A DNA stretch of 64,000 nt from Meghimatium bilineatum (GCA_034231615.1 CM067304.1:25230589-25294588); one strand, 5' to 3'; shown: positions 11,800 through 23,425, counted from the stretch's first letter. Translations and numbers: made by a program. Notes: generated from the letters alone by a model not told the origin.

Positions 11800-13160
11800 G
11801 CGCGGGAGCAAGACGAATAAGATCAAAAACCGCTAGATTCGGGATTAAAAACGTGCGTGTCCACTTTTGTAATATAACCAGTGTACATTTGCGTATACCT
11901 GAGTTGGACAAACTGGTGTATTACGCTGACATTGTGGCGTTGCAGGAAACACGGTTGGATGAACGTGGTAACATCAGGATGATGTGTTTTCAATGTTTCT
12001 ACAACATGCGACACCTTAGACAGGCAATCTTGGTACGCGAGAGTTAGGGTATGCGAGGTCGATATGTCCATGTGCGAAAGTGATATTATCTGGCTATAGG
12101 TGCTGAGGGTCCAGCGCCCATTCGTGATTGTTTATGCGTATGCCTGCAACACGAGCGTTGATCTGCAGGGCTTGATAATTCTAGGGGAGATAATGGAAAA
12201 GGAAAATGAGATTTTGCGGTGACTTCATTGCGAAAGGTACATAGTGGGGCAAAAATGCTTCTAACAAACAGGAAAGGGTGCTTGAGGAAGTCATGACAGA
12301 TACGGACTTGGTGTGCATTAATGTTGGTCGTATAACAAGAATGGCATGCAGGGGGGGGGGCTATGATGATGATGACAGTTCTAACGACCAGCATTGGTGT
12401 CATCTATGGATGTCTGCAAATGGGATGTGCTTAGGCATCATGGCAATAGCCACCTCCCACGTGTTGATCTTATGAAAAATGACAAAAGTAAGCAGATCAG
12501 GCCAAAAGTCAGATCTTTTAAGTATGACCGCAGAGGATTGGACGTTGTGAGCAGAATTCAACAAGACAAACGTTGGACTCAAGAAGTGGGAAATCGGGTT
12601 TGTAATAAGCCCACCTGGTGGAATGGAGAGGTGCAAAGGGTATGGAGCGAGAAACGGAAAGCAGTAGCACTATGGCAGAGAGCAAGGAAAATTGTGACTG
12701 TCAGCCCATGCAGGTCGCACAATGGAAACGGAAGAAATATAACTTCAAAACTTCAGATAACTTTTACAGTTCAAACATATTGCAAAGTCAGAAAAGGCGT
12801 GAATATGGGACGGATTTTGTCAGGAGATTTCACGTGAAAAGTCACTTAAATTGTTCTGGCGCTTGCACACATCCATGAATGATCTGACAAGATGCACGAC
12901 TATTGCTGATTTCCAGAGCGCTGATACGACCTGGCAAAAGACGGACGAGACATAGGGTGCGGAGTTGCTGGCACACTATACCGCACAAATTGGTCACAGA
13001 AATGTAGAAGCATATCAAGAATTCAGGAAAAAGAGTACAGGCATATGTAAGAACTTGAGCATGGAACAACATATGATAATTACAGTTGAAGAAATTAGGA
13101 AGACACTGAAAAGTACCACCAAAGAAAACCACAGCACCTGGACCAGATGACATTAGATAC
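11800..13160 (+). mobile_element. RNase H-type LINE, 5' half (endonuclease to RT start)
   Basis: Reading rightward: an endonuclease segment (VALQETRLDERGNIR near 11935), a remnant of the endonuclease C-terminus, then the linker before the reverse transcriptase (KPTWWNGEVQRVWSEKRKAV near 12606), ending near 13150 at the conserved APGPDD-like start of the RT. It is closely parallel to 53040-53960 in the 52.7-56.3 kb copy, with the same WWN-x-(E/D) linker. The RT body and 3' end are absent, and frameshifts are numerous. Confidence 0.65.
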
Positions 13161-13169
13161 GATGACATT

Positions 13170-13660
13170 AGTCAGAGATAGTGTATATAGTGATATACAA
13201 TACTGATATTGTATTAAGTTCTCAACGTTGGAGTATATTATTGAACCGGACTGGCTACACCATATTCTCAGTCGTGAAAAAATAACACCCCCCCCCGGTA
13301 CTTCGTTAATTAATACAACAAATTATAGTTAAGTACAATATGTAGATGTGTGTGATTAATATGAAATATATAAATTGTTATGGATTACTATTTAGGAAAT
13401 TATGTTGGTCATGGGTTATTGACTAAATAATTAATTTTTTAAAGTTATTAAATAAGAAAATATAATTGAGTGTAAATTTATATGTGGAATCAATTAATTT
13501 CATGTTTTAAAGTTATTAAATAAGAAAATATAATTAAGTGTAAATTTATATGTGGAATCAATTAATTTCATGTGTGAGGTATGATGTGGATGTTGTTGAT
13601 AATGACGTCAATGACGATGATGATAATTTTGGTGATTATGTAGAAATAGGCAATCTTTTT
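13170..13660. repeat. AT-rich spacer with a 68-bp tandem duplication
   Basis: Two near-identical 68-bp units, each containing AAAGTTATTAAATAAGAAAA, start at 13441 and 13509 and run to about 13575. One differs from the other by a single G/A change in the core. The rest of the stretch is plain AT-rich DNA with no gene. Confidence 0.7.
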
Positions 13661-13664
13661 TTGG

Positions 13665-13885
13665 CCACTTCATGAGACAGGCAGGTTTAGAGAGCATAAT
13701 CACAACAGGCAAGATTGAAAGCACCAGAAACAGAGGGCGACAACGTGAGAAAATATTAGACAGTTTGACAACCTGGCACGGCAAGGAAACAACAACGACT
13801 TTGATACATAATACTGTGGACAGAGAGCTGTGGAGAGCCATGACCGCCTACGCCACCCGGCATGGCACCTGATGATGATGATGAT
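13665..13885 (+). mobile_element. RTE-like LINE 3' end with (GAT)n tail
   Basis: About 66 open codons encode the C-terminus of an RTE-like LINE: ITTGKIESTRNRGRQREKIL, a Trp-rich stretch and AYATRHGT, then TGA followed by a GATGATGAT tail. Related ends with other tails lie at 19460-19735 (+) and 21165-21440 (-). The copy is truncated at the 5' side. Confidence 0.65.
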
Positions 13886-14114
13886 GTAGAAATAGAGGTG
13901 ATATTAAAGATAATGAGATGATGATGTTGTCGAGAGTGATGATTTGAATATGTTTTGTAGTTAGTTTTAGTACTCCATTCGTTAAAGATAGTGTTAATTG
14001 ATCTACATTACCTCTCGGTTAGTGTAGTGGGAATTTAATGGGCTTAATTCTTTTTTAAAAGAACAATTTTGCTTTACGAAAGAGAACATGTGGGTCTTCC
14101 TTTATAGTGATATG

Positions 14115-14175
14115 TTTGAAACGTTTTCTTAATACTGATAGGCAACTGTTTTCTTAATACTGATAGGCAAATGAT
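14115..14175. repeat. Short tandem duplication, about 26 bp
   Basis: The phrase TTTTCTTAATACTGATAGGC occurs twice in a row with little change. Likely replication slippage. Confidence 0.7.
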
Positions 14176-14239
14176 CGGAAGATGTATGATCTAATATATT
14201 CCAGGAAGTGTTGGTTTGGAATGTAGTAATTAGCTGAAG

Positions 14240-14470
14240 TGGCACGGTAACCTAGTTGATAGACTGCTTGCTTACTACCACCGGGTTACATCGTTGCAGG
14301 TTCTAGCCTAGTTGATAGTGAGCTTGCTTACTATCACCAGGTTACAGCATGGCAGGTTCGAAACCAATCTGGACAAAAAAATCCGTGTCGTGATTTCTCG
14401 CCTGACACGACCGCTTCTTCAGTCGACCTAGCTATAAATGGGTACCCGAGTTAGGAAATGTAAACACAGC
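14240..14470 (+). mobile_element. tRNA-derived SINE with a doubled tRNA-like head
   Basis: Two successive tRNA-like head units occur. The first is around CCTAGTTGATAGACTGCTTG and the second around CCTAGTTGATAGTGAGCTTG. The second ends in a good B box, GCAGGTTCGAAACC; the first has a decayed one (GCAGGTTCTAGCC). The downstream body contains CTATAAATGGGTACCCGAG, sharing the TAAATGGGTACC core with the SINE at 5663-5930. The doubled head could be a dimeric SINE or a later local duplication. Ends are approximate. Confidence 0.65.
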
Positions 14471-15285
14471 AAGGAAGGAAATTTGTCATCTCACCTAATA
14501 GCTGATATAGCCTAGTACATAAAGAATTATCTTATTCCCCGACGGTAAGTTGTTGTTATGTGATCTACATTTACCTTAATTAGTTGACACCATTTGAAGA
14601 ATCATTTCCGGAAGAATTATTGATTCGTGTGTGTGATCCATCGTTTAATATAACTAAATTATTATTGTCTTTTAATTATAAAAAAATGTTTCACCAGATG
14701 TGTTATTGTTTAATCATCTCCGTACTTTATGATTATGGTTAATAAAATTACACATTATAAGAGTTTAGTTATTTCGTTTCTAATTTATCTGAATCATTCT
14801 GTGCTAATTATTCCCCCGGGGGTTATAGATATTTACTATTTTTATTTCACCCAAAATAATAGGCACTATCAATTGTAATACATAATACTTCAATTTTATT
14901 TGTGTTAAATATATTCCAATCACGAATACGATATTCTCTGTCAATTATGAAAGCAACCCACTCAACCTTGTGTTTCTGTGTCACGTCTTAATATTTTATA
15001 TCCCTGATGGCTGAGCTTATTAATTTTGTTTAATTGAGTTTCCTGTAAAGCATAAATAATTTTGTTATTACTTAAACTTTGAAGGAGACTACGGAACTAA
15101 TTTTTAATAATTCTACAATTCCCTTGTATGATTTCAATATCTTTAGGCTGATGGTTTAAACATGTACGATTGGTCTGAATACCTCTATTTAGAATAGACA
15201 TTTCAAAAACACAATCATCAAGTCCATAACACAATTTCATGTCCATGTCCAAAGAAATTGAATTAGAAAATAACAAATTTGTGAA
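14471..15285. other. AT-rich stretch, nothing recognised
   Basis: No gene, array or transposon signature that I can support. Confidence 0.4.
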
Positions 15286-16015
15286 TGTTTCTATAATGAA
15301 AACACTTGAGTACGGGATCGAAGTAGGGTTATTCTGGAGTTTGAAATTCCGTTCTTGTTGATGAAGTAACGAGCGGAACGTGTGGTGACGTAATGTCTCA
15401 GAGTTGGTTGGACTTCTATTTGAAGGTCACTCCGTATGATTAAGAATATTTGTTTATTTTTGTTAGCTCGGTAGGTAAACTTATTAAATGTGAACATTGT
15501 GACTTTATTTTCTGGACTTCTGGATCTTATTTGGAAGAGTTCTGAGGTTTTTCTGAGTATTTGTATTAATATCTTCTAGTAGTAGCATAAACAATTCCAC
15601 CATCGTTATGTTCAGAGTTAAGTGCCCAAGAGAACATGCATTATTCCTGTGAGGTACAGACAGTATTGTCAAGTTTCTCATGCTGATAGTTTGTATTTCG
15701 TTGCGTAGTATTAGTAGTTTCAATTATTTTCTGGATATTCTCTTGTGTGAGCGTGAGTTGATTCTTGTTACATTTACATTTTTTTCTTTTGTTTTTAGCT
15801 TCTGTAAAATCATTGATATATGTTGGTTCTATCGTGCTTGGTGTTTCCATCTGATTTTTTAGTTGCAACCATAATTTTATTTGGTGTGAGTGCCTGGTTT
15901 TCTTTCTTTCAAGAATTGCTTTTATTTTTGTACATTGGTTTATCCAGTGGTCCCCAGTTTGGATATTCGATTTTTCTTCCTGGTGTTAATCCACATGTGA
16001 AGGTTCTTCAATAAA
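15286..16015 (-). other. Overlapping short open frames, possible decayed retroelement ORF1
   Basis: The minus strand holds three overlapping short open frames, about 65-75 codons each, in shifted frames. They are rich in Asn, Thr, Lys and Gln. The arrangement looks like a frameshifted low-complexity ORF1, but no zinc knuckle or other diagnostic motif is visible. It could equally be chance AT-rich sequence. Confidence 0.2.
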
Positions 16016-16598
16016 TCCTTCAATAAATCATTCAATGTCATACGTATAGAACGGAATGACTAGATTTCTGTTGCTATATAGGAATTTCCATTTCAGTTGG
16101 AATAAGGATAACTATCACTTCCTTATCTTGTGTTATAATTTCAGCAAATCTTTCTGACACCTTCTTTGCTTACGGTAGAAGATATTAAGTGTACTGTTCT
16201 TCTAGAATGTTCTTTGAATTTCAGTGTATGGAATTTCGTTCTTCCTCTAGAAAGTTTTTTGAATATGTGTTCAATAAAAACTGAAACATTTGGTTGATCA
16301 AAATCAATGCGTTTTTGGTGCAGGGTGTTATAAAATTGCAGATGTGATGAATATGTCAGATTGACGAATCATTTCGTGCTATTGTTATAACGATAAGGTG
16401 ATGCTATTCCATTGTAACTGTCGCCAATTGCAATTTTAAATATAATTGCAAAGACATAATACCAGACCCTAAATGTCTGAGGGCATTTCACATTACTTAG
16501 TGTCACAGTTTTATGGTAGAGGACTCCGTTTAGTTCATTACCTGAAATTTAATTTGACTCTGATGATTCCATTAGATTCGATTTTTAAATTTAATATT
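16016..16598. other. AT-rich stretch, nothing recognised
   Basis: No coding or repeat signal that I can support, apart from a short duplication near 16010-16035 (TTCAATAAATC repeated). Confidence 0.4.
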
Positions 16599-16745
16599 AT
16601 TCTTCTTCAGCTTCATTCACAAACTCCCATTGGATGTCTCTTGTAGCAGGACAATGGTCCTTCAAGATTTCAAACAGGATGTGGTCCAAAGAATGGAAAT
16701 GCGTTGTGTCGTCGTTTTGTTTGTGCCATCTTCGGCGGAAATATA
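16599..16745 (+). repeat. Copy of a small dispersed repeat also found at 31606-31772
   Basis: This shares phrases in the same order with the 31606 element: TTCTTCTTCAGC, CTAGTAGCAGGAC-like, GGAATGGAAATGCGTTGTGT, then a TTTGTGCCA-like segment and CATCTTCGGC. The 31606 copy has a 7-bp target duplication, so this is a mobile family of about 150-170 bp. It codes for no protein that I can see. Confidence 0.7.
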
Positions 16746-16918
16746 ATATTCAAAAAAGGTTATATACTTGAAGCAATAACAGAAGGCTATATTCATTCCA
16801 AATTATCTCAAGACACGCATCAAATTCTTGATTATAGTTGTAACTCAATGAATATAACTGTCTTCTTGAACCGCACCGCCGGAAGTCACATTATATCTAC
16901 ATTTACATTATGCGTTCA

Positions 16919-17310
16919 TCAGTGAACACAATGGTGCGTTATTTTAACTCTACTAATCTTTCCATTCTCGGAAGTTCTCAGTGATTGTCTATTGTCTCTC
17001 CCCAGGTGGTTGTCCACTCTTGCCGTTAAGCGTAGGAGTGATTGGAGCTCGAGCTTGCGTTCTAAAGCCAGATGTGTGGCCTCGGCTGTGCTATGACCGT
17101 GTCTGTTCAGGATGTCCCTGACGATTTCTATCCATCTTTTCCGTGGTCTTCCTCTGGCTTTGTGTAATAGCATCGGGTATGGCAGACGGTTTGTTTGTGC
17201 TAACATTAGCATGGCAGACGGGTTGTTTGTAATAACACCAGACGATATGGCTACAAGCAAGCAGTAAGAAGTATTGTTTGCACACAGGCCAGACAAAAGG
17301 TCTGACACAA
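16919..17310 (-). mobile_element. RTE-like LINE 3' end
   Basis: The minus strand encodes a LINE C-terminus: a LPYPMLLHKARGRPRKRW stretch, an amphipathic helix (IVRDILNRHGHS) and a final LARKLELQ-like stretch. The same end occurs at 62860-63110 (-), with the same order of GRPRKRW and a conserved 3' untranslated stretch, so both come from one family. Truncated at its 5' side. Confidence 0.65.
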
Positions 17311-17319
17311 GCTAGTACG

Positions 17320-18395
17320 CTTTAGGTAAAGGCAATATTATTTATCACAAGTCTGCATCTTACGCACTCTGACACGGGAGGCAGACATGACGAAACTACA
17401 GATATCTCAGGAAAGAAAATAGGATGTTTGGACAAGAATAGACGATTGTCTACAACTCACACAGAGTCCGACTGAAATTGTTGCTACGCACAACAACCAG
17501 ACAATAGAATCGGCAAGACGATTAAGTTACGTAACGCTAGGGGCATAGCCTCTTGCCAGAGAGGTACATTTAACGTTACGCATGGTATAATAAACGTATA
17601 CAGGAGTTTGACATGTGATAATGTAGAGGACATTCCCAAATAGTGTGTGCATGTCGTCGCGACTGTAGAGGCGGAGTCAGAAACAGCAGAAGTGCGGACC
17701 GAGAAGAGAAGATGATTGGTGAAGAGTAAGATAAAGGCGGGGTGAGGACTCACCAGAGGACACAAAAAGAGGGTGTTGAGGTCTCCCGGGGATCAGTGCT
17801 TGTCTCGGAGAACGAGTGCTTGTCTCGGACAAGGAGTGCTTGCCCCGAGAACCAGTGCTTGTCTCGGACAGTCAGTGATTGCCTCCCAGGAGAGACAAGT
17901 CCGAGTTTTGGTCTCGCAGCAGAGACAAGGCTGTTGAATCTCCGAGTAGACACAGAGTATCCGAGTCTGGTCTCCCGGTAGAGACACGAGTATTCGAGTC
18001 TTAACAGTCAGTTGTGTATAATCTCGAAGACTTAGCTTATAACCCGAGTGAAACAATTCCTGGATGTGTTAGCGTAAGTTGTAATCGGCGAGTATTATAT
18101 TATTGCCCAGTTGCAGACAATTTAGGATTAGTCTACGGAGTTGAGGACGGACTCGAATAAGACTAGATTGGGACTTGTGAGTTACAAGTCAAGTAGATTC
18201 TAGCCGAACACGTGATAACCCAGAAATAGGGATTGAGAGAAGTGTTTATTTGCCTCTCTTACGAGTATGATGCTATTGATTGATGTATTTCAACTTGTGT
18301 AAATAAACTTCGTATTCTTGTGAGACAAGGGGTGCTTTGGTTAATTGATTGATGTCGAGCAGTATTACACAGATTTAGACATGGTCACAGCACCA
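17320..18395 (+). repeat. LTR-like segment with degenerate 24-bp repeats (tentative)
   Basis: From 17790 to about 18000 a degenerate motif around GTGCTTGTCTCGGA recurs several times, giving a CT/GA-rich block. Downstream are a polyadenylation-type AATAAA near 18302 and a short ATG-led frame (MVTAPVFQ, then stop) at 18379. This order resembles a retrovirus-like LTR followed by the start of Gag. I see no matching second LTR or target duplication, so a solo LTR is only a guess. No other gene is visible. Confidence 0.25.
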
Positions 18396-18460
18396 GTATT
18401 CCAGTAAGTCCTAAAAGGCATTTCTTCCGTCGCAAATTATTGTGACGCTGCAGATCTTCT

Positions 18461-19280
18461 TTCTGTCACACTAGACTGTCCAGGACAGACAGTCAACTAT
18501 ATGTTTCCTGTAACAAGTTTGTTTCTGTCACACTAGACTGTCCAGGACAGACAGTCAACTATATGTTTCCTGTAACAAGTTTGTTTCTGTCACACTAGAC
18601 TGTCCAGGACAGACAGTCAACTATATGTTTCATGTAACAAGTTTGTTTCTCTCACACTAGTCTGTCCAGGACAGACAGTCAACTATATGTTTCCTGTAAC
18701 AAGTTTGTTTCTCTCACACTAGACTGTCCAGGACAGACAGTCAACTATATGTTTCCTGTAACAAGTTTGTTTCTGTCACACTAGACTGTCCAGGACAGAC
18801 AGTCAACTATATGTTTCCTGTAACAAGTTTGTTTCTGTCACACTAGACTGTCCAGGACAGACAGTCAACTATATGTTTCCTGTAACAAGTTTGTTTCTGT
18901 CACACTAGACTGTCCAGGACAGACAGTCAACTATATGTTTCCTGTAACAAGTTTGTTTCTGTCACACTAGACTGTCCAGGACAGACAGTCAACTATATGT
19001 TTCCTGTAACAAGTTTGTTTCTGTCACACTAGACTGTCCAGGACAGACAGTCAACTATATGTTTCCTGTAACAAGTTTGTTTCTGTCACACTAGACTGTC
19101 CAGGACAGACAGTCAACTATATGTTTTCTGTAACAAGTTTGTTTCTGTCACACTAGACTGTCCAGGATAGACAGTCAACTATATGTTTCCTGTAACAAGT
19201 TTGTTTCTGTCACACTAGACTGTCCAGGACAGACAGTCAACTATATGTTTCCTGTAACAAGTTTGTTTCTGTCACACCAA
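18461..19280. repeat. 62-bp tandem satellite, about 13 copies
   Basis: A 62-bp unit repeats 13 times; TCCAGGACAGACAGTCAACT begins at 18479, 18541, 18603 and so on to 19223. Copies differ by only one or two bases. Each contains the palindrome CTGTCC-A-GGACAG. The near-identity points to recent expansion or homogenisation. It stops where LINE fragments begin. Confidence 0.95.
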
Positions 19281-19978
19281 GTACAGACCTGTTACATTTG
19301 TACCCTGATCTCATTTGGTTATATGTCTGTACTGACAACCCTGCGGCTTTCCTCGAGCATTTCAACTCATATGTCACTATCTTTCTGTAATGTGATGTTG
19401 AGAGAGACCAGGTTTGGCACTGGTAACACACACAGTGTTCTCAAAGATGCTGGAGTAAAATGACAAATTATAGCAAAAATTAGAAGCAGATAATCAAGTT
19501 TTTCAGGGCATGTGAAGAGAAAAGTAAAACTTGAACATTCAGTAACCACCGGAAATATCAAGGTGAGACGAGACAGAGGAAGAATACAAAGAGACAAATT
19601 TCTGGGTTAGTTGTCCCTGTGGCGCAAAAAGAACTCACCAATTGAACTTATTAACAACACAAAATGGACAGGGAGTTGTGGAGAAGCATGATCACCTACG
19701 CCACTCGGTATGGCACTTGATTGATTGAATCTTTCCAATTGCCAAAATAATGACAATTGATAGTAGACGAGAAACAAAAGTTAAAAGAAGAATGATAATA
19801 ACATTAAGAAAATATTAACATATAAACAAATTACAAACAAGCTAAAGATGAAAATTATAAAATGCTATATTTATTCTATATTTTAATGTATGGCTCAGAA
19901 GAAACATGGACAATGAGCAATCAAGTAGAAAATATATTTGATGCCTTTGAGATATGGGTATATAGAAGACTGCACTGA
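19281..19978. mobile_element. Cluster of RTE-like LINE scraps in opposite orientations
   Basis: Near 19290-19440 the minus strand reads CYQCQTWSLSTSHYRKIVTY, a LINE thumb segment. From 19490 the plus strand reads VKRKVKLEHSVTTGNIKVRR, a LINE C-terminus, ending near 19735 with a TTGATTGATTGAAT tail. From 19855 the plus strand reads LYFLYILMYGSEETWTM-like sequence, another thumb segment. The pieces are separate insertions or a rearranged patchwork. None is intact. Confidence 0.55.
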
Positions 19979-20059
19979 ACTTCATTTTCAGTTGTCTCGA
20001 TTTGTGTTCCCACTGGTTTCAAATGAAGTCCGACAAGAGAGTGAGGTCGACGCAGTGCA

Positions 20060-20310
20060 CAACTCTTCTTCTTCTTCTTTCCTTCCTCTTTTACCCTTTA
20101 CGGGTGTCGAGGGAGATACAATGTTCTTGTTCTCGCTTTTATGGCAGCTTCAGGTAATGTTATTTGGTGTTCGTGTAATGTCTCTTTGATGTTGTCGATC
20201 CAGCGTACTCTAGGTCTACACTTGGCTCTTATTTCTGCTTCTCCTCTCTTCGTATATGCTTTATAAACTAATGAATCACACTGCATTCTTTCCAGATGAC
20301 AAACCATTGT
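20060..20310 (-). mobile_element. LINE 3' end with (GAA)n tail
   Basis: The minus strand encodes MVCHLERMQCDSLVYKAY, then a CRPRVRWIDNIKETL stretch, ending near the Arg/His-rich YLPRHP and stop. It is followed by a GAAGAAGAA tail (CTTCTTCTT on the plus strand at about 20066-20078). The 31906-32172 copy has the same end design (GRPRKRWID, then ALPSTP, then the GAAGAAGAA tail), so they are one family. Confidence 0.7.
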
Positions 20311-20329
20311 ATATGTGGCACAACTCTTC

Positions 20330-20710
20330 CTCGCTTAAATAAAAATCCACGAACCGATATGGTCTTTGCTGAAAGACAACGTCAAGAAAAATGTCAAGAA
20401 CAACACTATGGCATGAACTCAGCATTCCTAGAGTTAAGAAAAGCATTTGACACAGTAAGTATAGAGGGCATGTGGAAGATTATTGCAAAATATTTAAATT
20501 AAATGGAATTTAGCACAATTATGCAGCAATTGCATAACGGAATGCAAGCTATAGTTCGGGATGATGGAGAATTATTTACAACTTATTCTGTTTCAAATGA
20601 CATTAAACATGGATGTTGTTTAGCACCAACCCTTTTTAGCATCTTGTTCTCTGCTACCTTGGGTGATGCTTTCAGAGATCTGAACTTGGGAGTAGACATC
20701 ATATATCATT
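20330..20710 (+). mobile_element. LINE reverse-transcriptase fragment
   Basis: Two consecutive frames, separated by one in-frame stop, encode RT motifs: LELRKAFDTVSIEGMWKI (the first catalytic Asp region), then VSNDIKHGCCLAPTLFSILF, the conserved strand before the catalytic FADD box. The box itself is absent because the fragment ends at 20710. It is the same RT type as the 5230-7105 minus-strand LINE. Confidence 0.75.
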
Positions 20711-21164
20711 AAATAGAAAATTGTTCAACCTTCGGAGGATTCGAGTAAAAATCCCAACGGTCATACATCATAATAGAAAGTACTAGTGGGTATAATTTTG
20801 ATAAGAACCGGTCTATGGAAGGCTCGAAAAACTCAAAGGATTGACATAATTTTACTCGGGTTACCCACATGTACCCCGTTCCTCTCGACGAAGCGGTATG
20901 CCTTCTTTGTTGCCTTTCCATAGCACTCCACCGGTTGATCGGCATACAAAAAGCAACAACACATACCTTAGGTAAAATCTAGGCAATGATCTGCACTACT
21001 CCAGATGCAATCACCTGTACCATCCCAGGAGAGGCAATCCTATGTACACTTCGTACTACCCAAGATACAATAATGTGAATGCTATATAATACCCCATATA
21101 CAATCAACGTACTACCCTAAATATAAAAACAAAAACTATCCTTCCTATCAAGCAATCAAGTATC
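20711..21164. other. Spacer with faint short repeats
   Basis: No gene is visible. From about 20985 to 21115 phrases like GTACTACCC and AGATACAAT recur loosely, suggesting a worn tandem repeat of about 35-40 bp. Confidence 0.35.
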
Positions 21165-21440
21165 ATGCCTAGTGGCGTAGACGATCATGCTTCTCCACAT
21201 CTCTGTCTCTTGTGTTGGTAATAAGTTCAGCTGGTGACTTCTTTTTGTACAACAGTGACAACCCATCCCTATATTTCTCTCTTGGTCTTCCTCTGTTTCT
21301 TTTCTCCTTGATCTTGATCTTTCCTGTGGTTACTAAATGTTGAAGTTTTACTTTTCTCATCACATGCTCTAAAAATCTTGAACGTATGTTTCTAATTTTT
21401 GCTATAATTTGTCGTTTTACCTTAGCATCTCTGACAACTT
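21165..21440 (-). mobile_element. RTE-like LINE 3' end
   Basis: The minus strand encodes KVKLQHLVTTGKIKIKEKRN, then RGRPREKYRDGL and a final DRDVEKHDRLRH before the stop. It is the C-terminus of the same family as 13665-13885 and 19490-19735. Truncated at the 5' side. Confidence 0.65.
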
Positions 21441-21550
21441 ATACAGTAGTTTTCTTGGCCGCATGGAATTTTCATCATTCTTACATCAATGTCAAAAGAA
21501 ATCACCTCTGAGTTCCTTCCTATACAGTGACCAATCGGCAATATAAGACA

Positions 21551-21706
21551 TATAGCTTAATGGGAAGACAACCTTCTAAAATGACTCATTTGATTTTTCC
21601 TGTGATTTCATTGACTGTCAACACAAATTATAATCGTTATCATCAATGAAAATCACTGGGAAAGTTAAATGAGTCATTTTAAACGGCTTTGTCCCATTAG
21701 CTTATC
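21551..21706. repeat. Foldback (long imperfect inverted repeat)
   Basis: The left arm (about 21552-21615, starting ATAGCTTAATGGGAAGAC) is the imperfect reverse complement of the right arm (about 21643-21706, ending GTCCCATTAGCTTAT). A loop of about 28 bp lies between them. No open frame lies inside. It may be a non-autonomous foldback/MITE, but no clear target duplication was found. Confidence 0.7.
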
Positions 21707-21835
21707 GATAGCATATCCTTTTAACAACGTAGCCATCAACCCAGCATTTTGTGGTTGTAATGATTTTGTAGGCAATATAAATACGTTTAGTAGTTTACCA
21801 TTACTTTCTTAACGGTCCGAATGCACAATTGCCTG

Positions 21836-21915
21836 TGACAGGATTCGAGCCCGGAAACTTCGCCGCCACAGACGCGCTCAAATCAACCCGCCACACAGCC
21901 GGACACCACGACGTT
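21836..21915 (-). repeat. tRNA-like pseudo-promoter sequence, possible SINE head
   Basis: On the minus strand the order TGGCGGGTTGATTTGAGCG (A-box-like), then CCGGGCTCGAATCCTG (B-box-like) gives a tRNA-like pair of polymerase III boxes at normal spacing. I do not see a foldable complete tRNA. Neighbouring sequence to about 22080 shares phrases such as GTACCTTTTATGGT (minus strand) with 48510-48640, so a repeat family is involved. Confidence 0.4.
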
Positions 21916-23289
21916 CTCACCTACACTATAGTGCTCTTGATACTAAATCCAGGTCATGCGATTGAAATACCAGAGCCGTGCCCACCACTATTTTTATGAA
22001 TAAAATCTCCGATATAACCAAATTGTACTTCAGCCCGCGGTTAAAAAAGCGAACCTTACCATAAAAGGTACATTATAGTTAACTACACAAAAATTACTCC
22101 TGAATGTTACTCCGGATTGCCTTTCCATTATTTGCACTCTTCCCCAAGGTCACAAATAGGCTCTCAGTAACATTTCAAGAAAGTAAAATATAAGCCTGTT
22201 TTGGTTGTATTGTATAGTTTTAACCAAACTGACAACCACTGTCGCAAAACAGTGTTTGTTTTAGTTGCAACACGACAAAGAAATCTTAGGTCATTATTTG
22301 TTCCTACTTCATCACCGGGCCAAATACAAACAGCGACTGGAGCTTACGTACAGCCTCGATTAGTGAATATCACGGATAGGACATGAGCCTTGATGTATCA
22401 TTGCAGATCTGATTGCCTGTCTAGTTTAACAGATGCATTGGGCAATGACAGATAGATGTGTGACAGCTTGTATGTTCATGTGAGTGTTCGTCAAAATAAG
22501 GTAAGTCAAAACAAGATTGTACATAACCGAAGCCGTTGATATGTTTCCATTTTTTTAAAAAAAATGGGAAGGAAATGTGTTCTATTTTTTTTAAAGTGTC
22601 AGTCACCCATATTCGTGTCACCTTTTATGAGAAAGTTGTTAAGCATTTTTGCGGGAAATCGTTGGTTTTACCAATCTTTTCGCTAAATTCTAGTACTAAA
22701 AGTCATGTTATGATTTCCTATGGAGGGCAAGAGTTGGATCTCCCCAAACCTGTCTCCTTCATTAACTATGGGCGTGTACATAATCCCTCAGAAACATTAA
22801 AGATGAAATGTGTCAAAATAGAAGACAGTGAACATTAGTAGTTAGAAATGGTTTTAAATAATTTGTATGCAGCATTTTGTTCAGAAACAACGTATGTTAC
22901 GTAAGTTATGGAGCAGCCTAACTCACAGTTTTTCCTTCAGGTACACAGCAGAATAGCCGGTTCCAGATAATAAAGTCATAGGTAGAAAAGTTATGAGGAA
23001 AAAAACACGAACAGGGAAACTAAAGAGGTACCGTAATATAAAGTCACAGAAGATTGTCGCAAGAAGAAAACAAGTAACATGACAATGTTAATACTGTATC
23101 CGCATATTTCTTTAACAGAAATGTTAATTGTCGAAATTGCAAACCGTGGTAACTAACTATGAAGGTGGTATACTAAATATTGCTTTTGCAGTTTTGGTCG
23201 CAGCTTTCGTTACCGCATGTTTTTCTGTGAAGGAGCTTTTCTATAGGCTGTGGAAATAAAGGCCGCTTTGCAATAGGAGACGCCGCGAT
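21916..23289. other. Mostly unassigned AT-rich DNA
   Basis: Apart from the dispersed-repeat similarity near 21950-22080, no gene is visible. An open stretch near 22536-22838 has no recognisable motif and I do not support it. Confidence 0.4.
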
Positions 23290-23425
23290 ATGTACAGGAA
23301 TGATTTTGATTGTACCTCCGAATGAAAAAATGATCTCCCAACCGTGGGTTGAACCCCGGACCACAAGGGTCTTAGAACGGCGTACTAATCACACGGCCAT
23401 GCGATCCACTGATCGCAACGTAGAG
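23290..23425 (-). mobile_element. tRNA-derived SINE head
   Basis: On the minus strand ATGGCCGTGTGATTAGTACG (A-box region) is followed by GGTCCGGGGTTCAACCC (B box), the internal polymerase III promoter of a tRNA-derived SINE. The body probably continues to about 23170. No target duplication was located, and the tRNA-like part does not form a convincing functional tRNA. Confidence 0.6.

Noticed and set aside
22536-22838. 100-codon plus-strand frame
   Set aside because: No motif, low-complexity start in a T/A-rich run, no conserved neighbour.
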